Counted from the stretch's first letter, positions 33,479-42,557 are shown. The stretch: 45,848 bases of DNA from Actinomycetes bacterium (GCA_022599915.1 JAHZLH010000022.1:1-45848), one strand, 5' to 3'. Notes: generated from the sequence alone by a model not told the origin. Made by a program: numbers and translations.

Positions 33479-35551
33479 CTAGAGCGCATCAGCGGGCTGC
33501 GCGGCCCCGAAGAGGTAGCCCTGCCCCACCGTCCAGCCTAGTTCTTGAAGCACCAAAGCTTGCTCCTCGTGCTCAATGCCTTCAGCGATGCGCACCAAGC
33601 CGAGCCGATCTGCGAGTTCGGCAAGTCCAGCTACTAGATCACGACCCGAGTGCTGCCGCGGATCATCCAACATCTGGGTGAACGAAGCATCAAGTTTGAT
33701 AGCCGAGACGGGGTAGTCACGCAGGTTCGCCAGGGATGAGTAGCCGGTGCCGAAGTCGTCGACGTGGATCTGTACGCCCAAGTCGGCAATCCCCTGGATG
33801 GTTTGGGCTACTCGCTGTCCCGATTGGCTAATGGAACGTTCAGTGATTTCGATCGCCAGTCGTTGCGGGTCTATTCCGTGTTCCGCAATGAGCTGGGCGA
33901 GGTGAGCCAGATAGTTCGGATGGGACAGCTCCTGGGGGGAGGCATTGATGCTCATCTGCACCCCAGACGGCAGCAGTACCGCGGTGGCAATCCCGGCCGA
34001 CAATACTGAACGGCCCATCTGATCAATGAGCCCCCGGTCCTCGGCGATGTCGATGAACCCATTCGCTTCGGTCAGTATGCCGTCCTGACGTTCCCAGCGC
34101 AGGAGTGCCTCGTAACCGATGAGTGCACGATCCCGCAATCGATATTGCGGTTGATACCAGGGCAGAAACTCGTCTCGAGTCAGTCCGTCATGAAGGAGCG
34201 AGGCAAGTTCCAACTGAGTGCGCTGTGACAATCGCATCTGATCGTCGTACAGCACCGGGATCTTGCTCTGCCGCCGTTTTGCCTGCCCAAGAGCCGTGTC
34301 CGCCTCTTGGAGTAGTTGCTCGGGCGAAACCGTCCCGCCCGCTATCGTGACTCCAGCCGAGATTTGCACCCAGACTGGTCGTTGACTGGTCACGATGGGT
34401 TGCGACGCCACGATTCGTTGCAGTTCGCCGGCTCGGGTCAGGACCGATGAACTGTTGTGGATACCACTCAACACGCAGACAAATTCGTCACCGCCGATGC
34501 GCCCGACTACGTCATCGCTGCGAATTGTTGAGCGCACTCGCTCGGCAACCTGCCGCAAGACCTCATCACCGATGGCGTGTGACATCGAATCATTGATTTC
34601 TTTGAAGTTATCGATATCGCAATAGACCACGGCCGTGGAGCCGGCTGGGTCAGTCGTTAGCGAGTGGTGAAGGGCTTGAGCAATACCTTCACGATTGAGG
34701 GTGCTGGTGAGATGATCTCGGATTAGGCGCGATCGTAGATCGTGCTCGGCCTCGTCCGCGCGTTGTTGTGCCTTCTGCTCCGCAGTAACGTCGAGGAGTT
34801 GCACCACGTGCCACCGTTGCTTTCCGGTCGCATCGGGAACCTCGGTTACCCAGATGCGCACCCAGCGTTGTTCACCGTCCATTCTGATTACGCGTAGATC
34901 ATGGCTGGTCTGGCTCGCTGAGACGGAGTCGACCGTAGTTCGCAGGATGGTGTCAGTCCGGGCGCGATCATTTGGGGCGATCAGCGACAAGAATTTTCGA
35001 CCCAGCAGATCTGGCCGAGCTCGCCCGAACAGCTCGCTGGCGGCACCGTTGCCCTCGATTATGAGGCCGGTTAGATCTAGTACGCATTGGCCAATCAGTG
35101 CCTCATCCACGCTGCGACTCAGCATGTCGGATCGATTGGAGTTGTAGGGGTCAGTGTCGTGCCAGGAATCCCGTTCCGCGAGCGCCGAAACTTCCTGACT
35201 TACTTCGAGAGCCGCCCCCACTGCACCGATGACCGCGCCGGAGTGATCTCGCGACAGATTGCCAACAATGTCCACCCAGATAAGTTCGCCGTTCTTCCGG
35301 AGTAAGGGCCGTCGGCGGCGCCAACTTTCCGCTTGTTGGTGGGCCACTAGTTCTCGTTGAAACTGTGCGTTGCGACCATCTTCTGCCAGATCAAAAGCAT
35401 CGAGGTTTTGTCCTACTAATTCTGCGGGTGCGTAGCCGGTGAGGCGCTCGCAACCGGCGCTGGCAAAGGTGATGACATGGTCGGTGTCCACGAGGAACCA
35501 AGCGAGATCAGACTGCTGCAGCGCTCGTAGCAGGTCGACGTTGTTCACCAT
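33479..35551 (-). CDS. PAS-PAS-GGDEF-EAL cyclic-di-GMP protein
   Basis: 690-aa soluble sensor and c-di-GMP enzyme. PAS1 (residues ~4-125, WFLVDTDHVITFASAGCERL), PAS2 (~145-265, DLTGLIIEGNGAASELFGRA), GGDEF (~280-430) and EAL (~445-690). GGDEF is intact at ~350-354 (GRIGGDEFVCVL), and RSDD five residues before it is an intact inhibitory RxxD site, so it should make c-di-GMP and sense it. EAL is also intact: YEALLRW (~479), NASP, EITERSI, HVDDFGTGYSSL, IKLDASF, RIAEGIE. It may therefore both make and degrade c-di-GMP, with PAS input choosing. No membrane segment. ATG 35551 lies in a run of GTG/ATG codons, so the start is uncertain by a few codons. Confidence 0.95.
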   Translation of the reverse strand: MVNNVDLLRALQQSDLAWFLVDTDHVITFASAGCERLTGYAPAELVGQNLDAFDLAEDGRNAQFQRELVAHQQAESWRRRRPLLRKNGELIWVDIVGNLSRDHSGAVIGAVGAALEVSQEVSALAERDSWHDTDPYNSNRSDMLSRSVDEALIGQCVLDLTGLIIEGNGAASELFGRARPDLLGRKFLSLIAPNDRARTDTILRTTVDSVSASQTSHDLRVIRMDGEQRWVRIWVTEVPDATGKQRWHVVQLLDVTAEQKAQQRADEAEHDLRSRLIRDHLTSTLNREGIAQALHHSLTTDPAGSTAVVYCDIDNFKEINDSMSHAIGDEVLRQVAERVRSTIRSDDVVGRIGGDEFVCVLSGIHNSSSVLTRAGELQRIVASQPIVTSQRPVWVQISAGVTIAGGTVSPEQLLQEADTALGQAKRRQSKIPVLYDDQMRLSQRTQLELASLLHDGLTRDEFLPWYQPQYRLRDRALIGYEALLRWERQDGILTEANGFIDIAEDRGLIDQMGRSVLSAGIATAVLLPSGVQMSINASPQELSHPNYLAHLAQLIAEHGIDPQRLAIEITERSISQSGQRVAQTIQGIADLGVQIHVDDFGTGYSSLANLRDYPVSAIKLDASFTQMLDDPRQHSGRDLVAGLAELADRLGLVRIAEGIEHEEQALVLQELGWTVGQGYLFGAAQPADAL

Positions 35552-35724
35552 CACCACCCACCATCAGATCCCCCCCAACGGTATCCGCTCTGTGGTGCTA
35601 CTCCCACTCCTAGATCGAGATATGACCGAGGGTGAACTCTGCACTACCAATGGTTATACCGCTGCGGATTTCGCCGCGAATGTGTGGCGGGTGGCGACTA
35701 TGTCGCCGCCGCTGAAGGGAGCGG

Positions 35725-37368
35725 CTATCGCGCCGCGGTTGCTTGCTCCCGTTTGGTCTGCCGGGCGAGGCCGATGCCGAACAGCGCTCCCAAGAATGAA
35801 AAGAAGGCGGCTAGGCCAAAAGCAAGTTTCAGGCCAGTAACCATGTCGTCCTTGGTTTCGGTGATGACCTGGTCAAATTCCGCTATCTCCTGCGTCTGGG
35901 CCGCAGTAGCGCCAGAGTCGGTGGTAGGTGTGCTGAGTTGATTCTTGAACCCGTAGAGACTAGTGATCTCTTGTTGCTGCTTGGCGGTTAGGTCGCTTAC
36001 CGAAACTTGCTGCATCTGCTGCGCTATCGACCCGAGCAGCAAGCTGGTGATCAGAGCGCCTCCGAGTGCGCCAAAGACTAGTCGAGCCGCGACCTGAGTG
36101 CCGCCGGCCACTCCCGACATCTCCTTGGGAACATCTGTGAGCAGCAACGACACCAGGAGTGCATAGGCGGCGCCCCACGCGAAGCCCTCGACCAACAGCG
36201 GCAATGCCAGCCACCAGCCCTGTCCGCTCGTTGAAATCAGCGGTATCAGCGCCACCATGGCAATCGGTTGGAGAATGAGGCAAAACAAACTGGCCTTCAC
36301 CGGCGGGACTTTGACCCGCGTGATGATCGGTCCCCCAAGTGCCATTCCGATTCCGAGCGGTACCAAGGTCAGGCCGGAGCCCAACGGGTCTTGATCCAGC
36401 ACGAATTGCGCGTACAGCGGGATTAGCATCAGCAGACCAAAAACTCCGGCAGTCATCGCGGCTGCCGCTGAGGTGCCCCAGTTGAAGGAGATGACTCGGA
36501 ACAACGAGAACTCCAGTACCGACTCCCGGTCGGTCTGCTGCAGCGACACTTCCCAGCGAGCGAACAGCGCCAGCAGCACCAGCCCCAAGCCCAGCATGAT
36601 CGGTACGGGAGAAATACTCAGCGGCCAACTAGCTGTGCCACCTAGCCAAGTGTCGCCAGTAGCTGACCACCAGCCAAGACTTGCGGCCTCCTGCAGTCCG
36701 AAGACCACCAAACCCAAGCCCAGTACCAGCAGTACCGAACCCAGTACATCGAACTTGCCCTTACGCGGTCGCCCGGGAATCTCCCGCTCGAGAAAGAGCA
36801 AGCCCAGGAAAGCCACGACCATGATGGGCACATTGATCAGAAAAGCCCACCGCCATGACATGAAGGTCGACAGCGCGCCACCAATGAGCGGACCTAGCGC
36901 CATGGCAGAACCGATGACCGCGGTCCAAATCGAGAAGGCAAGGGCGCGGTTCCGGCCACTGGGAAATGATTGATTGAGCAGCGACAACGAAGCTGGAATA
37001 GCCATCGCCAAAACGAATCCCTGAATCGCCCGACCGGCCATCAGCGTCGGGAAGCTATTGGCCAGTCCGGTGATGGTCGAACCGAGTGCGAACACCACGC
37101 ATCCCAGTAGTAGCGATTTCTTCGGACCAACGAGATCGGCCACTTTGCCCATCAGCACCATGAATGAGGCAGCCACCACCATGAAGATCGTGATGATCAG
37201 CGTGGCACTGTCTGCGTCAATACCGAGGTCAGTGACGATCGACGGCAGCGTGACATCGGCAATCGACAAGTCGAGTCCGATGACCAGCAATGCGATGGCC
37301 AGAAAGACAAAGCCACCCCACGTTCGGCCCACGGAAGAAGTGCTGGTGTTGTCCTGATGTGTTGTCAT
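35725..37368 (-). CDS. DHA2-family MFS exporter (14-helix, EmrB/QacA type)
   Basis: 547-aa membrane exporter with about 14 helices. ATG 37368 (GAGAAG upstream) replaces a longer frame to 37482 that overlaps the peptidase gene. Helix 1 has GLDLSIADVTLPSIVTDLGI (motif D1), loop 2-3 GKVADLVGPKKSLLLG (motif A), and helix 5 ends WTAVIGSAMALGPLIGG (motif C), followed by MSWRWAFLINVPI. The C-terminal ~70 residues include a polar Gln/Thr-rich outside loop before the last helix. It is 16 bp after the M20 peptidase stop, hence probably cotranscribed; the pair could process and export a peptide-like compound (inference). Confidence 0.9.
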   Translation of the reverse strand: MTTHQDNTSTSSVGRTWGGFVFLAIALLVIGLDLSIADVTLPSIVTDLGIDADSATLIITIFMVVAASFMVLMGKVADLVGPKKSLLLGCVVFALGSTITGLANSFPTLMAGRAIQGFVLAMAIPASLSLLNQSFPSGRNRALAFSIWTAVIGSAMALGPLIGGALSTFMSWRWAFLINVPIMVVAFLGLLFLEREIPGRPRKGKFDVLGSVLLVLGLGLVVFGLQEAASLGWWSATGDTWLGGTASWPLSISPVPIMLGLGLVLLALFARWEVSLQQTDRESVLEFSLFRVISFNWGTSAAAAMTAGVFGLLMLIPLYAQFVLDQDPLGSGLTLVPLGIGMALGGPIITRVKVPPVKASLFCLILQPIAMVALIPLISTSGQGWWLALPLLVEGFAWGAAYALLVSLLLTDVPKEMSGVAGGTQVAARLVFGALGGALITSLLLGSIAQQMQQVSVSDLTAKQQQEITSLYGFKNQLSTPTTDSGATAAQTQEIAEFDQVITETKDDMVTGLKLAFGLAAFFSFLGALFGIGLARQTKREQATAAR

Positions 37369-37384
37369 GAGTTTCGCTTCTCGC

Positions 37385-38755
37385 CTATTGCGGCCGTGAT
37401 TGAGCCATAGTCTGCAGGAATAGCGCGGCCGCAGTGATCGATCGATGCAGTTCCGCGAGATCGATGCTTTCGTTGGGGGCATGGATGAGTGCGCCTGGAT
37501 CCTGCGCTCCGGTCGCTACGACCGGAAGATTGGGAAAGGCAGAGACCAGGTTGGCGAGGAAGGGGATGGAGCCACCAGCGCCCTGCTCCACTGGTTCGCG
37601 GCCAAAGGCAGTTTGCATGGCCTCGGCGTAGGCGCGATAGGCATTATTGCCGGTGGCAATCCGAGTTCCAGCGGCACCAAAGTCTGGCGTAATGTCTGTG
37701 GCCACTCCCCAGGGAGTGTGCTGCTGGACATGAGCCTCGATCGCCGCGATTGCCTCGTGCCAGTCGGCAGTGGCGGGAATCCGAACGCTGATCATGGCGC
37801 TTGCTTCCGGAATAATGGCGGTGGCCGCTCCCTCAACTGCCGGTGCGTCCAGCCCGGTCACGCTCACTGCTGGTTTCGAGATAAGCCGGTCGGCTATGGT
37901 GCCGGTGCCAACCAGTGCGACATCTGGCAGGACGCCGGCTTGTTCTCGAAATCTAGCTTCGGGAATATCGGCACCATGCCACTGGCCGCTGGGAATGCCA
38001 GCGATTGCGCAGTCACCATTGTCATCGGTCAGCGAATCCAACAGCCGGATGAGGGCGAGTAGTGCGTTCGGCGCTGGCCCACCGTAGAGACCGCTGTGCA
38101 GGGTGCCCGTCAACGTTCGCAATGAAACTTTGACCTGAGCCACGCCACGGAGTTCGGTAGTGAACGTGGGAACTCCGAGTTCCACGCCACCCATGTCATT
38201 GATGACGGCGGCGTCAAGCCCCGCAAAGGCCGCTGGTTTTGTTGCCGGCCACTCCTCGAAATCGCCGCCGTGCTCTTCTTCGCCCTCGATCATGATCCGC
38301 AGATTGACGGGTGGATTGGCTGCTAACGCGCGGACACAAGTGAGGTGGGTGACAACGCCAGATTTATCGTCGGCAGCGCCGCGTCCGTACATCCGCCCGT
38401 CTCGGACCACCGGCTCGAATGCCGCTGACTCCCAGATCGTTGAATCTCCTGCTGGTTGGACGTCGTAGTGCGAGTAGAGCATCACCGTGGGGGCTTCCGG
38501 TGCAGCATCGAGTTCGGCCATGACCGTAGGAACGCCCGAACTGCCGGGGACTAGGCTCACTCGACTTGCACCAGCGGTTTCGAACAAGTCAGCCACTGCG
38601 GTCGCGCATTCCTGCACTGGTTTCGGGTCAAAGTCCGGAAAGTTGATCGAGGGAATTCGAACCAACGCGGCGAGGTCGGCTTCTGCTTGGGGCATCAGAT
38701 CAGTGATCTGGGCGATGAGGGCTGCCTGCTGTGCCTGAGGATCGGTGGCTGACAT
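37385..38755 (-). CDS. M20 family metallopeptidase (dipeptidase)
   Basis: 456-aa two-domain zinc peptidase. First metal block VMLYSHYDVQPAGD (His), bridging Asp in MYGRGAADDKSG, catalytic Glu pair in MIEGEEEHGG, a further metal ligand in INDMGG, and the last His in ALIHAPNESIDL. The lid domain lies at about residues 200-320. This matches the M20 dipeptidase group acting on di- and tripeptides in the cytoplasm. The ATG at 38755 sits six bases after a TAGCGT box, so the mRNA should be leaderless. First gene of the likely operon with the MFS exporter. Confidence 0.93.
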   Translation of the reverse strand: MSATDPQAQQAALIAQITDLMPQAEADLAALVRIPSINFPDFDPKPVQECATAVADLFETAGASRVSLVPGSSGVPTVMAELDAAPEAPTVMLYSHYDVQPAGDSTIWESAAFEPVVRDGRMYGRGAADDKSGVVTHLTCVRALAANPPVNLRIMIEGEEEHGGDFEEWPATKPAAFAGLDAAVINDMGGVELGVPTFTTELRGVAQVKVSLRTLTGTLHSGLYGGPAPNALLALIRLLDSLTDDNGDCAIAGIPSGQWHGADIPEARFREQAGVLPDVALVGTGTIADRLISKPAVSVTGLDAPAVEGAATAIIPEASAMISVRIPATADWHEAIAAIEAHVQQHTPWGVATDITPDFGAAGTRIATGNNAYRAYAEAMQTAFGREPVEQGAGGSIPFLANLVSAFPNLPVVATGAQDPGALIHAPNESIDLAELHRSITAAALFLQTMAQSRPQ

Positions 38756-38761
38756 GCCCCT

Positions 38762-38767
38762 ACGCTA
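38762..38767 (-). promoter_or_regulatory. -10 box TAGCGT, leaderless promoter of the M20 gene
   Basis: On the minus strand: TAGCGT, six bases (AGGGGC), ATG at 38755. Same hexamer as at 17901. Confidence 0.6.
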
Positions 38768-38878
38768 GTACTCGCCCCCGCGCGATTCCCGTTTCCGCCG
38801 TGGTTCGCGCCTTCGACTGGTGAACTCTGCCAGACTCAAGAGTGGTGACCATTGCTCACGTGTCACGGAGGTGATGTC

Positions 38879-39316
38879 ATGCCCGAGGAGTTTTTCGGGT
38901 TGCCGTTACATCCACTAGTCGTGCACGCAGTCGTGGTGCTTATCCCGCTCACCTCGCTGGGTCTCATCGTGATGGCTTCCAGTGGCAAGCGGTCGCAGCG
39001 GTACGCGCCGGCGGTCGTGCTCATAGCCAGTGTTGCTGCGGTATCGGCTTTCGCGGCCAAACAAAGCGGCGAGCAACTGCTGCAGAGTCGCGGCCCGGTG
39101 CAAGCCCAGCACTACGACTATGGTCATTGGCTGCCGTGGGCTGCCTTGGGCCTGTTGGCCTTGGTGGTGTTGCTGGTACTGATGGACCGCAACAGTGACG
39201 GCAACCGGCAGCCCATCGGTCGAGTGTTTGCGGTGGTGTGCGTGGTGGCTGCCATCGGTGCTGTCGCATTGACCGTCCTCACTGGTCACTCCGGGGCAGA
39301 ACTCGTTTGGGGCTAG
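38879..39316 (+). CDS. DUF2231 family membrane protein
   Basis: 145-aa protein with four membrane helices. The N-terminal signature LPLHPLVVHAVVVLIPLTSL is that of DUF2231, followed by helices at ~40-55, 85-105 and 118-138 and a conserved His after the third helix region (TGHSGAELVW at the end). Function unknown. ATG 38879 has a textbook GGAGGTGAT site seven bases upstream, making it better than the GTG/ATG upstream in frame. Its stop overlaps the convergent rsgA stop by four bases. Confidence 0.86.
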   Translation: MPEEFFGLPLHPLVVHAVVVLIPLTSLGLIVMASSGKRSQRYAPAVVLIASVAAVSAFAAKQSGEQLLQSRGPVQAQHYDYGHWLPWAALGLLALVVLLVLMDRNSDGNRQPIGRVFAVVCVVAAIGAVALTVLTGHSGAELVWG

Positions 39317-40305
39317 TTCAGTTCGCTCCGCACCGACCCCAACAGTCGGCGGAAAGACGCCAGTCGTTCTGCTCCTGCCGGGCCCGCGCCGTCAGCTGCT
39401 ACCCAGTCGTCCAATGCGCAGTGCGGTGGCAGGTGATCGCAGCCACGGGGGCATTGCTCGGCACCGTCTGCCAACTCACCGAAGGCGGCCAGGATCCGAC
39501 CGGGGTCGATGTGACCCAATCCGAAACTGCGTAGTCCCGGAGTATCAATGATCCAGCCACCGCCGGGCAGTGGCAGTCCCACGGCTGAAGTGGAGGTATG
39601 CCGCCCTCGACCGGTGACTGCGTTCACCTGACCGATTTCTCGCTCTGCGCCAGGAACTAGCCGATTCACTAGCGTGGATTTACCGACACCGGACTGCCCG
39701 ATAAGTACCGAGATTCGACCAGCCAGCCGTTGCACTAGATCGGTAACTGGACCGTCCTGTCGAACCCGAATGAGCTCCACGCCGAGGGCGCGGTACCCGG
39801 TGGCTAGTTCTTCTCCCGACGCTAGATCGGTCTTGGTCACGATCAGCAGCGGCATCAGATCCGCATCGAGGGCGGCAACTAAGCACCGGTCGATGAACCC
39901 TTCTCGAGGCGCGGGATCCGCGGCTGCGGTCACGATGCCCAGTACTTGCGCGTTGGCTACGACCACTCGGTCTGTGGGATCGGAATCGTCGGGGGTGCGG
40001 CGCAGTGCGGTAGTGCGCGGTTCCAATCGAATGATGCGGGCCAGCGTTCCGGTGGCGCCCGACGTGTCGCCGGTAACGCCGACACGATCACCGACCACGA
40101 TGCCGCGGCGGCCCAGTTCGCGAGCTCGTACCGCCGACACCCGGCTGTCGTCGTCGGACAGCACTACGCCGTAGCGACCGCGGTCTATTGCCACCACGAA
40201 GCCAGGGCGCGCTTCATGGTGCGCTGGCCGATCTTTGCTGCGTGGCCGTGACTTCCGGCTCGATGGCCGGATCTTGACGTCATCCTCGGTGTACTCCCGG
40301 GGCAC
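39313..40305 (-). CDS. rsgA: Ribosome small-subunit GTPase RsgA
   Basis: 330-aa circularly permuted GTPase that checks the decoding region of the maturing 30S subunit. Order: basic N-terminal tail and OB-fold (residues ~30-95), then the GTPase motifs in permuted order: G4 IVTKTDLAS, G1 GQSGVGKSTLVN, G2/switch GRGRHTSTS, G3 IIDTPGLRSFG. A C-terminal zinc knuckle (CPRGCDHLPPHCAL) is intact. Start GTG 40305 lies four bases after the aroA stop, with GGGGAGG inside the aroA end. A hairpin spans this junction (see 40306-40319). Confidence 0.95.
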   Translation of the reverse strand: MPREYTEDDVKIRPSSRKSRPRSKDRPAHHEARPGFVVAIDRGRYGVVLSDDDSRVSAVRARELGRRGIVVGDRVGVTGDTSGATGTLARIIRLEPRTTALRRTPDDSDPTDRVVVANAQVLGIVTAAADPAPREGFIDRCLVAALDADLMPLLIVTKTDLASGEELATGYRALGVELIRVRQDGPVTDLVQRLAGRISVLIGQSGVGKSTLVNRLVPGAEREIGQVNAVTGRGRHTSTSAVGLPLPGGGWIIDTPGLRSFGLGHIDPGRILAAFGELADGAEQCPRGCDHLPPHCALDDWVAADGAGPAGAERLASFRRLLGSVRSELN

Positions 40306-40319
40306 GAGGCTAAAGCCTC
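40306..40319 (-). promoter_or_regulatory. aroA-rsgA junction hairpin
   Basis: GAGGCT-TT-AGCCTC on the minus strand (perfect 6-bp stem) contains the aroA stop codon and part of the rsgA ribosome-binding site, directly before the rsgA GTG. A ribosome finishing aroA would open it. Confidence 0.45.
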
Positions 40320-41632
40320 CCCGCAGCCTCAGCCGCTGGGTTCACTAATGTTCGCCAGACCTGCGGAAATTCAGCGAAGGTCTTGCTGGTCGTCTCGATG
40401 TCCTCGACCAACACCTTGGGCGTGACCAGACCAATGATCGCTCCGGCGGTAGCCATGCGATGGTCCCGATAGGTGGCCCACGAGCCGCCATGTAGCGGTC
40501 GCGGATTGATCAGTAGTTCATCGGAGGTGGCGCTGACATCGCCCCCCAAGCCATTGATCTCGGCAGCAAGTGCTGCGAGTCGATCGGTCTCATGGCCTGT
40601 GATGTGACCGATTCCAGTCAGTTTGGAGGGAGCGTCGGCCACAGCACAGACTGCCGCCACCGTGGGGACAAGTTCGCCGATGTCGCGCATATCTAGGTTG
40701 ATGCCACGAACTCGACCGGTACCCCGAACTAGTAGCCCGTCCGCAACCGATTCAGTGGTGGCTCCCAACTGCCCCAGCAGTTCGATCACCTCGTTACCTG
40801 GCTGCAAATTGTCCGCTGGCCAGTCTGCGATAACGATTTCCCCACCGGTCACCAGTGCCGCAACTGCTAGTGGCAGGGCGTTGGACAGGTCCGGTTCCAC
40901 CACGCGATCCAGTGCTCGCAGTGGCCCTGGCATGACCGTCCAGTCGGCTCGGTGTCGGTCCTGCAGGCTTTCCGATACCTCGACCCCGTGTTGGGCCAGC
41001 ATCTTGCAGGTCATCCGGATGTGGGGGAGTGAGGGGACTTTGCCACCCCGGTGCCGTACCTGAACACCGTTGCTGAAATTCGCCCCGCTGAGTAACAAGG
41101 CGGTGACGAACTGACTACTTGCCGCGGAGTCGATGTCAACGGTGCCGCCTGCCACCTCACCGTGGCCGATCACAGTGAAAGGCAGCGAGCCACGACCACC
41201 ATCATCGATTTCGATCCCCAAGCGAGTCAACGCAGTCAACATCGCCGTCATTGGGCGAGTTCTTGCCTCGGCGTCGCCGTCGAAACGAACCTCGCCATTG
41301 GCGAGACCCGCGATAGGTGGCAAGAAACGCATCACGGTGCCGGCAAGACCGCATGCCACCGTGGCTGGTGCGGAGATCGGGCGCGGAGTTACCCGTACTG
41401 CCCGTTTCGCCGGATCCGACAGTTGCTCAATCCCGAAACCCAAGGCCCGCAGGGCAGCGATCATTAGCTTAATGTCTCGCGCCTGCAGCGGCAGCCCCGA
41501 GATAGTGCTCTCGTCGTCCGCCAGGCAACTCAGTAGCAGCGCTCGATTGGCCACCGACTTCGATCCGGGGACCTGAACGGTTCCGCGAACCGGGTCGGTA
41601 GCCACAGGAGCGGGCCACATTTTTGGAGGCAT
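40310..41632 (-). CDS. aroA: 3-phosphoshikimate 1-carboxyvinyltransferase (EPSP synthase)
   Basis: 440-aa enzyme of the shikimate pathway joining PEP to shikimate-3-phosphate. Active-site blocks are all present: VPGSKSVANRALLLS (Lys 25), ACGLAGTVMRFLPP, AASSQFVTALLLSGA, DIGELVPTVAAV (catalytic Asp), HETDRLAALAAEI, YRDHRMATAGAII and TSKTFAEFPQVW. The PEP-loop reads LAGTVMR, as usual for actinobacterial enzymes. The ATG at 41632 follows TACCCT by six bases and has no ribosome-binding site, so a leaderless mRNA is expected. rsgA follows after four bases. The thioesterase gene diverges 38 bp away. Confidence 0.96.
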   Translation of the reverse strand: MPPKMWPAPVATDPVRGTVQVPGSKSVANRALLLSCLADDESTISGLPLQARDIKLMIAALRALGFGIEQLSDPAKRAVRVTPRPISAPATVACGLAGTVMRFLPPIAGLANGEVRFDGDAEARTRPMTAMLTALTRLGIEIDDGGRGSLPFTVIGHGEVAGGTVDIDSAASSQFVTALLLSGANFSNGVQVRHRGGKVPSLPHIRMTCKMLAQHGVEVSESLQDRHRADWTVMPGPLRALDRVVEPDLSNALPLAVAALVTGGEIVIADWPADNLQPGNEVIELLGQLGATTESVADGLLVRGTGRVRGINLDMRDIGELVPTVAAVCAVADAPSKLTGIGHITGHETDRLAALAAEINGLGGDVSATSDELLINPRPLHGGSWATYRDHRMATAGAIIGLVTPKVLVEDIETTSKTFAEFPQVWRTLVNPAAEAAGRL

Positions 41633-41638
41633 GCTCAG

Positions 41639-41644
41639 AGGGTA
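41639..41644 (-). promoter_or_regulatory. -10 box TACCCT, leaderless promoter of aroA
   Basis: Minus strand: TACCCT, six bases (CTGAGC), ATG 41632. Only 14 bp separate it from the opposite -10 box. Confidence 0.6.
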
Positions 41645-41658
41645 TCCGGGTGGGTGGC

Positions 41659-41664
41659 TATCGT
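41659..41664 (+). promoter_or_regulatory. -10 box TATCGT, leaderless promoter of the thioesterase gene
   Basis: TATCGT, six bases (GCCGGG), ATG 41671. Back to back with the aroA promoter. Confidence 0.6.
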
Positions 41665-41670
41665 GCCGGG

Positions 41671-42462
41671 ATGGAGGATGCCTTCTTTGTGCCGCTTGCC
41701 GAGCGGCGCTATCGACCCACTGACCGCGTGCGCGGCCCCTGGTCTGCTGACCACATGCACGGCGGACCGCCCAGTGCCCTGCTGGCCCACGAGATGTCTG
41801 CGGCCGCGCAGGCGGCCGGTTTCGTTGGCCCGGCCTTGCTATCTCGAATCACGGTGGAGTTGTTATCGCCGATTCCGATGGCAGACGTTGACGTGACCGC
41901 CACGGTGGAACGACCAGGAAGACAGGTCTCGCTGCTATCGGCAACACTGGCCGTCGATTCCGTCCCGGTGGCGCTTGCTCGAGCCTGGCTCATCCGGCTC
42001 ACCGAGTTGGAACTGCCTTACCGCGATGCCGGTCCGGTTCCCGGTGAGGGTCGGCCTGGGCTGCCCGAAGGTTGGGGCGGTGGCTACATCGATTCAGTGG
42101 AATGGCGGTGGGTGGCTGGTGCCATGGATCAGCCGGGACCGGCGACTGTATGGGCCCGTCCGCGAGTTCCCCTAGTCGTGGGCCGCGAGCTGAGCGGCGA
42201 GGAACGAGCGCTGTTGGTCGCCGATTCGGGCAGTGGTGCTTCGTCAGTGCTAAATCTGCGGGAATTCTTGTTCCTGAATACCGAGCTCAGCGTGCACTTG
42301 TTTCGACCACCGCAGGGGGAGCGAATCCTGCTGGCGTCCGAAACGAAGCTCGATTCCGGTGGCATTGGTTTAGCCGCGACCGAGTTAGCCGACGATACCG
42401 GAATGATCGGTCGGGGTGCGCAAACCCTGTTTGTAGCGCCCAGGGTTACGGAGCATCGCTGA
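41671..42462 (+). CDS. Acyl-CoA thioesterase-like protein (double hot-dog, TesB/4HBT_3 type)
   Basis: 263-aa protein with two hot-dog halves. N-terminal half: VRGPWSADHMHGGPPSALLA (substrate loop and helix), SRITVELLSPIPMADVDVTA, then the C-terminal half with VLNLREFLFLNTELSVHLFR and ASETKLDSGGIGLAATELAD. This is the pattern of thioesterase-family proteins that hydrolyse acyl-CoA. The last strand pair carries the usual Asp/Gln-region, here ASETKLDSGGIG. ATG 41671 is chosen over the frame's earlier start because TATCGT lies six bases before it. Function in fatty acid turnover is inferred. Confidence 0.85.
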   Translation: MEDAFFVPLAERRYRPTDRVRGPWSADHMHGGPPSALLAHEMSAAAQAAGFVGPALLSRITVELLSPIPMADVDVTATVERPGRQVSLLSATLAVDSVPVALARAWLIRLTELELPYRDAGPVPGEGRPGLPEGWGGGYIDSVEWRWVAGAMDQPGPATVWARPRVPLVVGRELSGEERALLVADSGSGASSVLNLREFLFLNTELSVHLFRPPQGERILLASETKLDSGGIGLAATELADDTGMIGRGAQTLFVAPRVTEHR

Positions 42463-42543
42463 TGGCGCGTAATCGAGGAGGCCGGACTCGCAGTAGTTTT
42501 CGCGCCCGATAACCGACGAATGCTGGCCTAGGCATCTTGGAAA

Positions 42544-42557
42544 GTGATAGACATCAC
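42544..42557. promoter_or_regulatory. CRP/GlxR-like operator upstream of pckG
   Basis: GTGATAGACATCAC, that is GTGA-N6-TCAC, the core of the CRP-family site used by GlxR/CRP proteins of actinobacteria. It is centred about 54 bases before the expected pckG transcription start. Confidence 0.5.
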
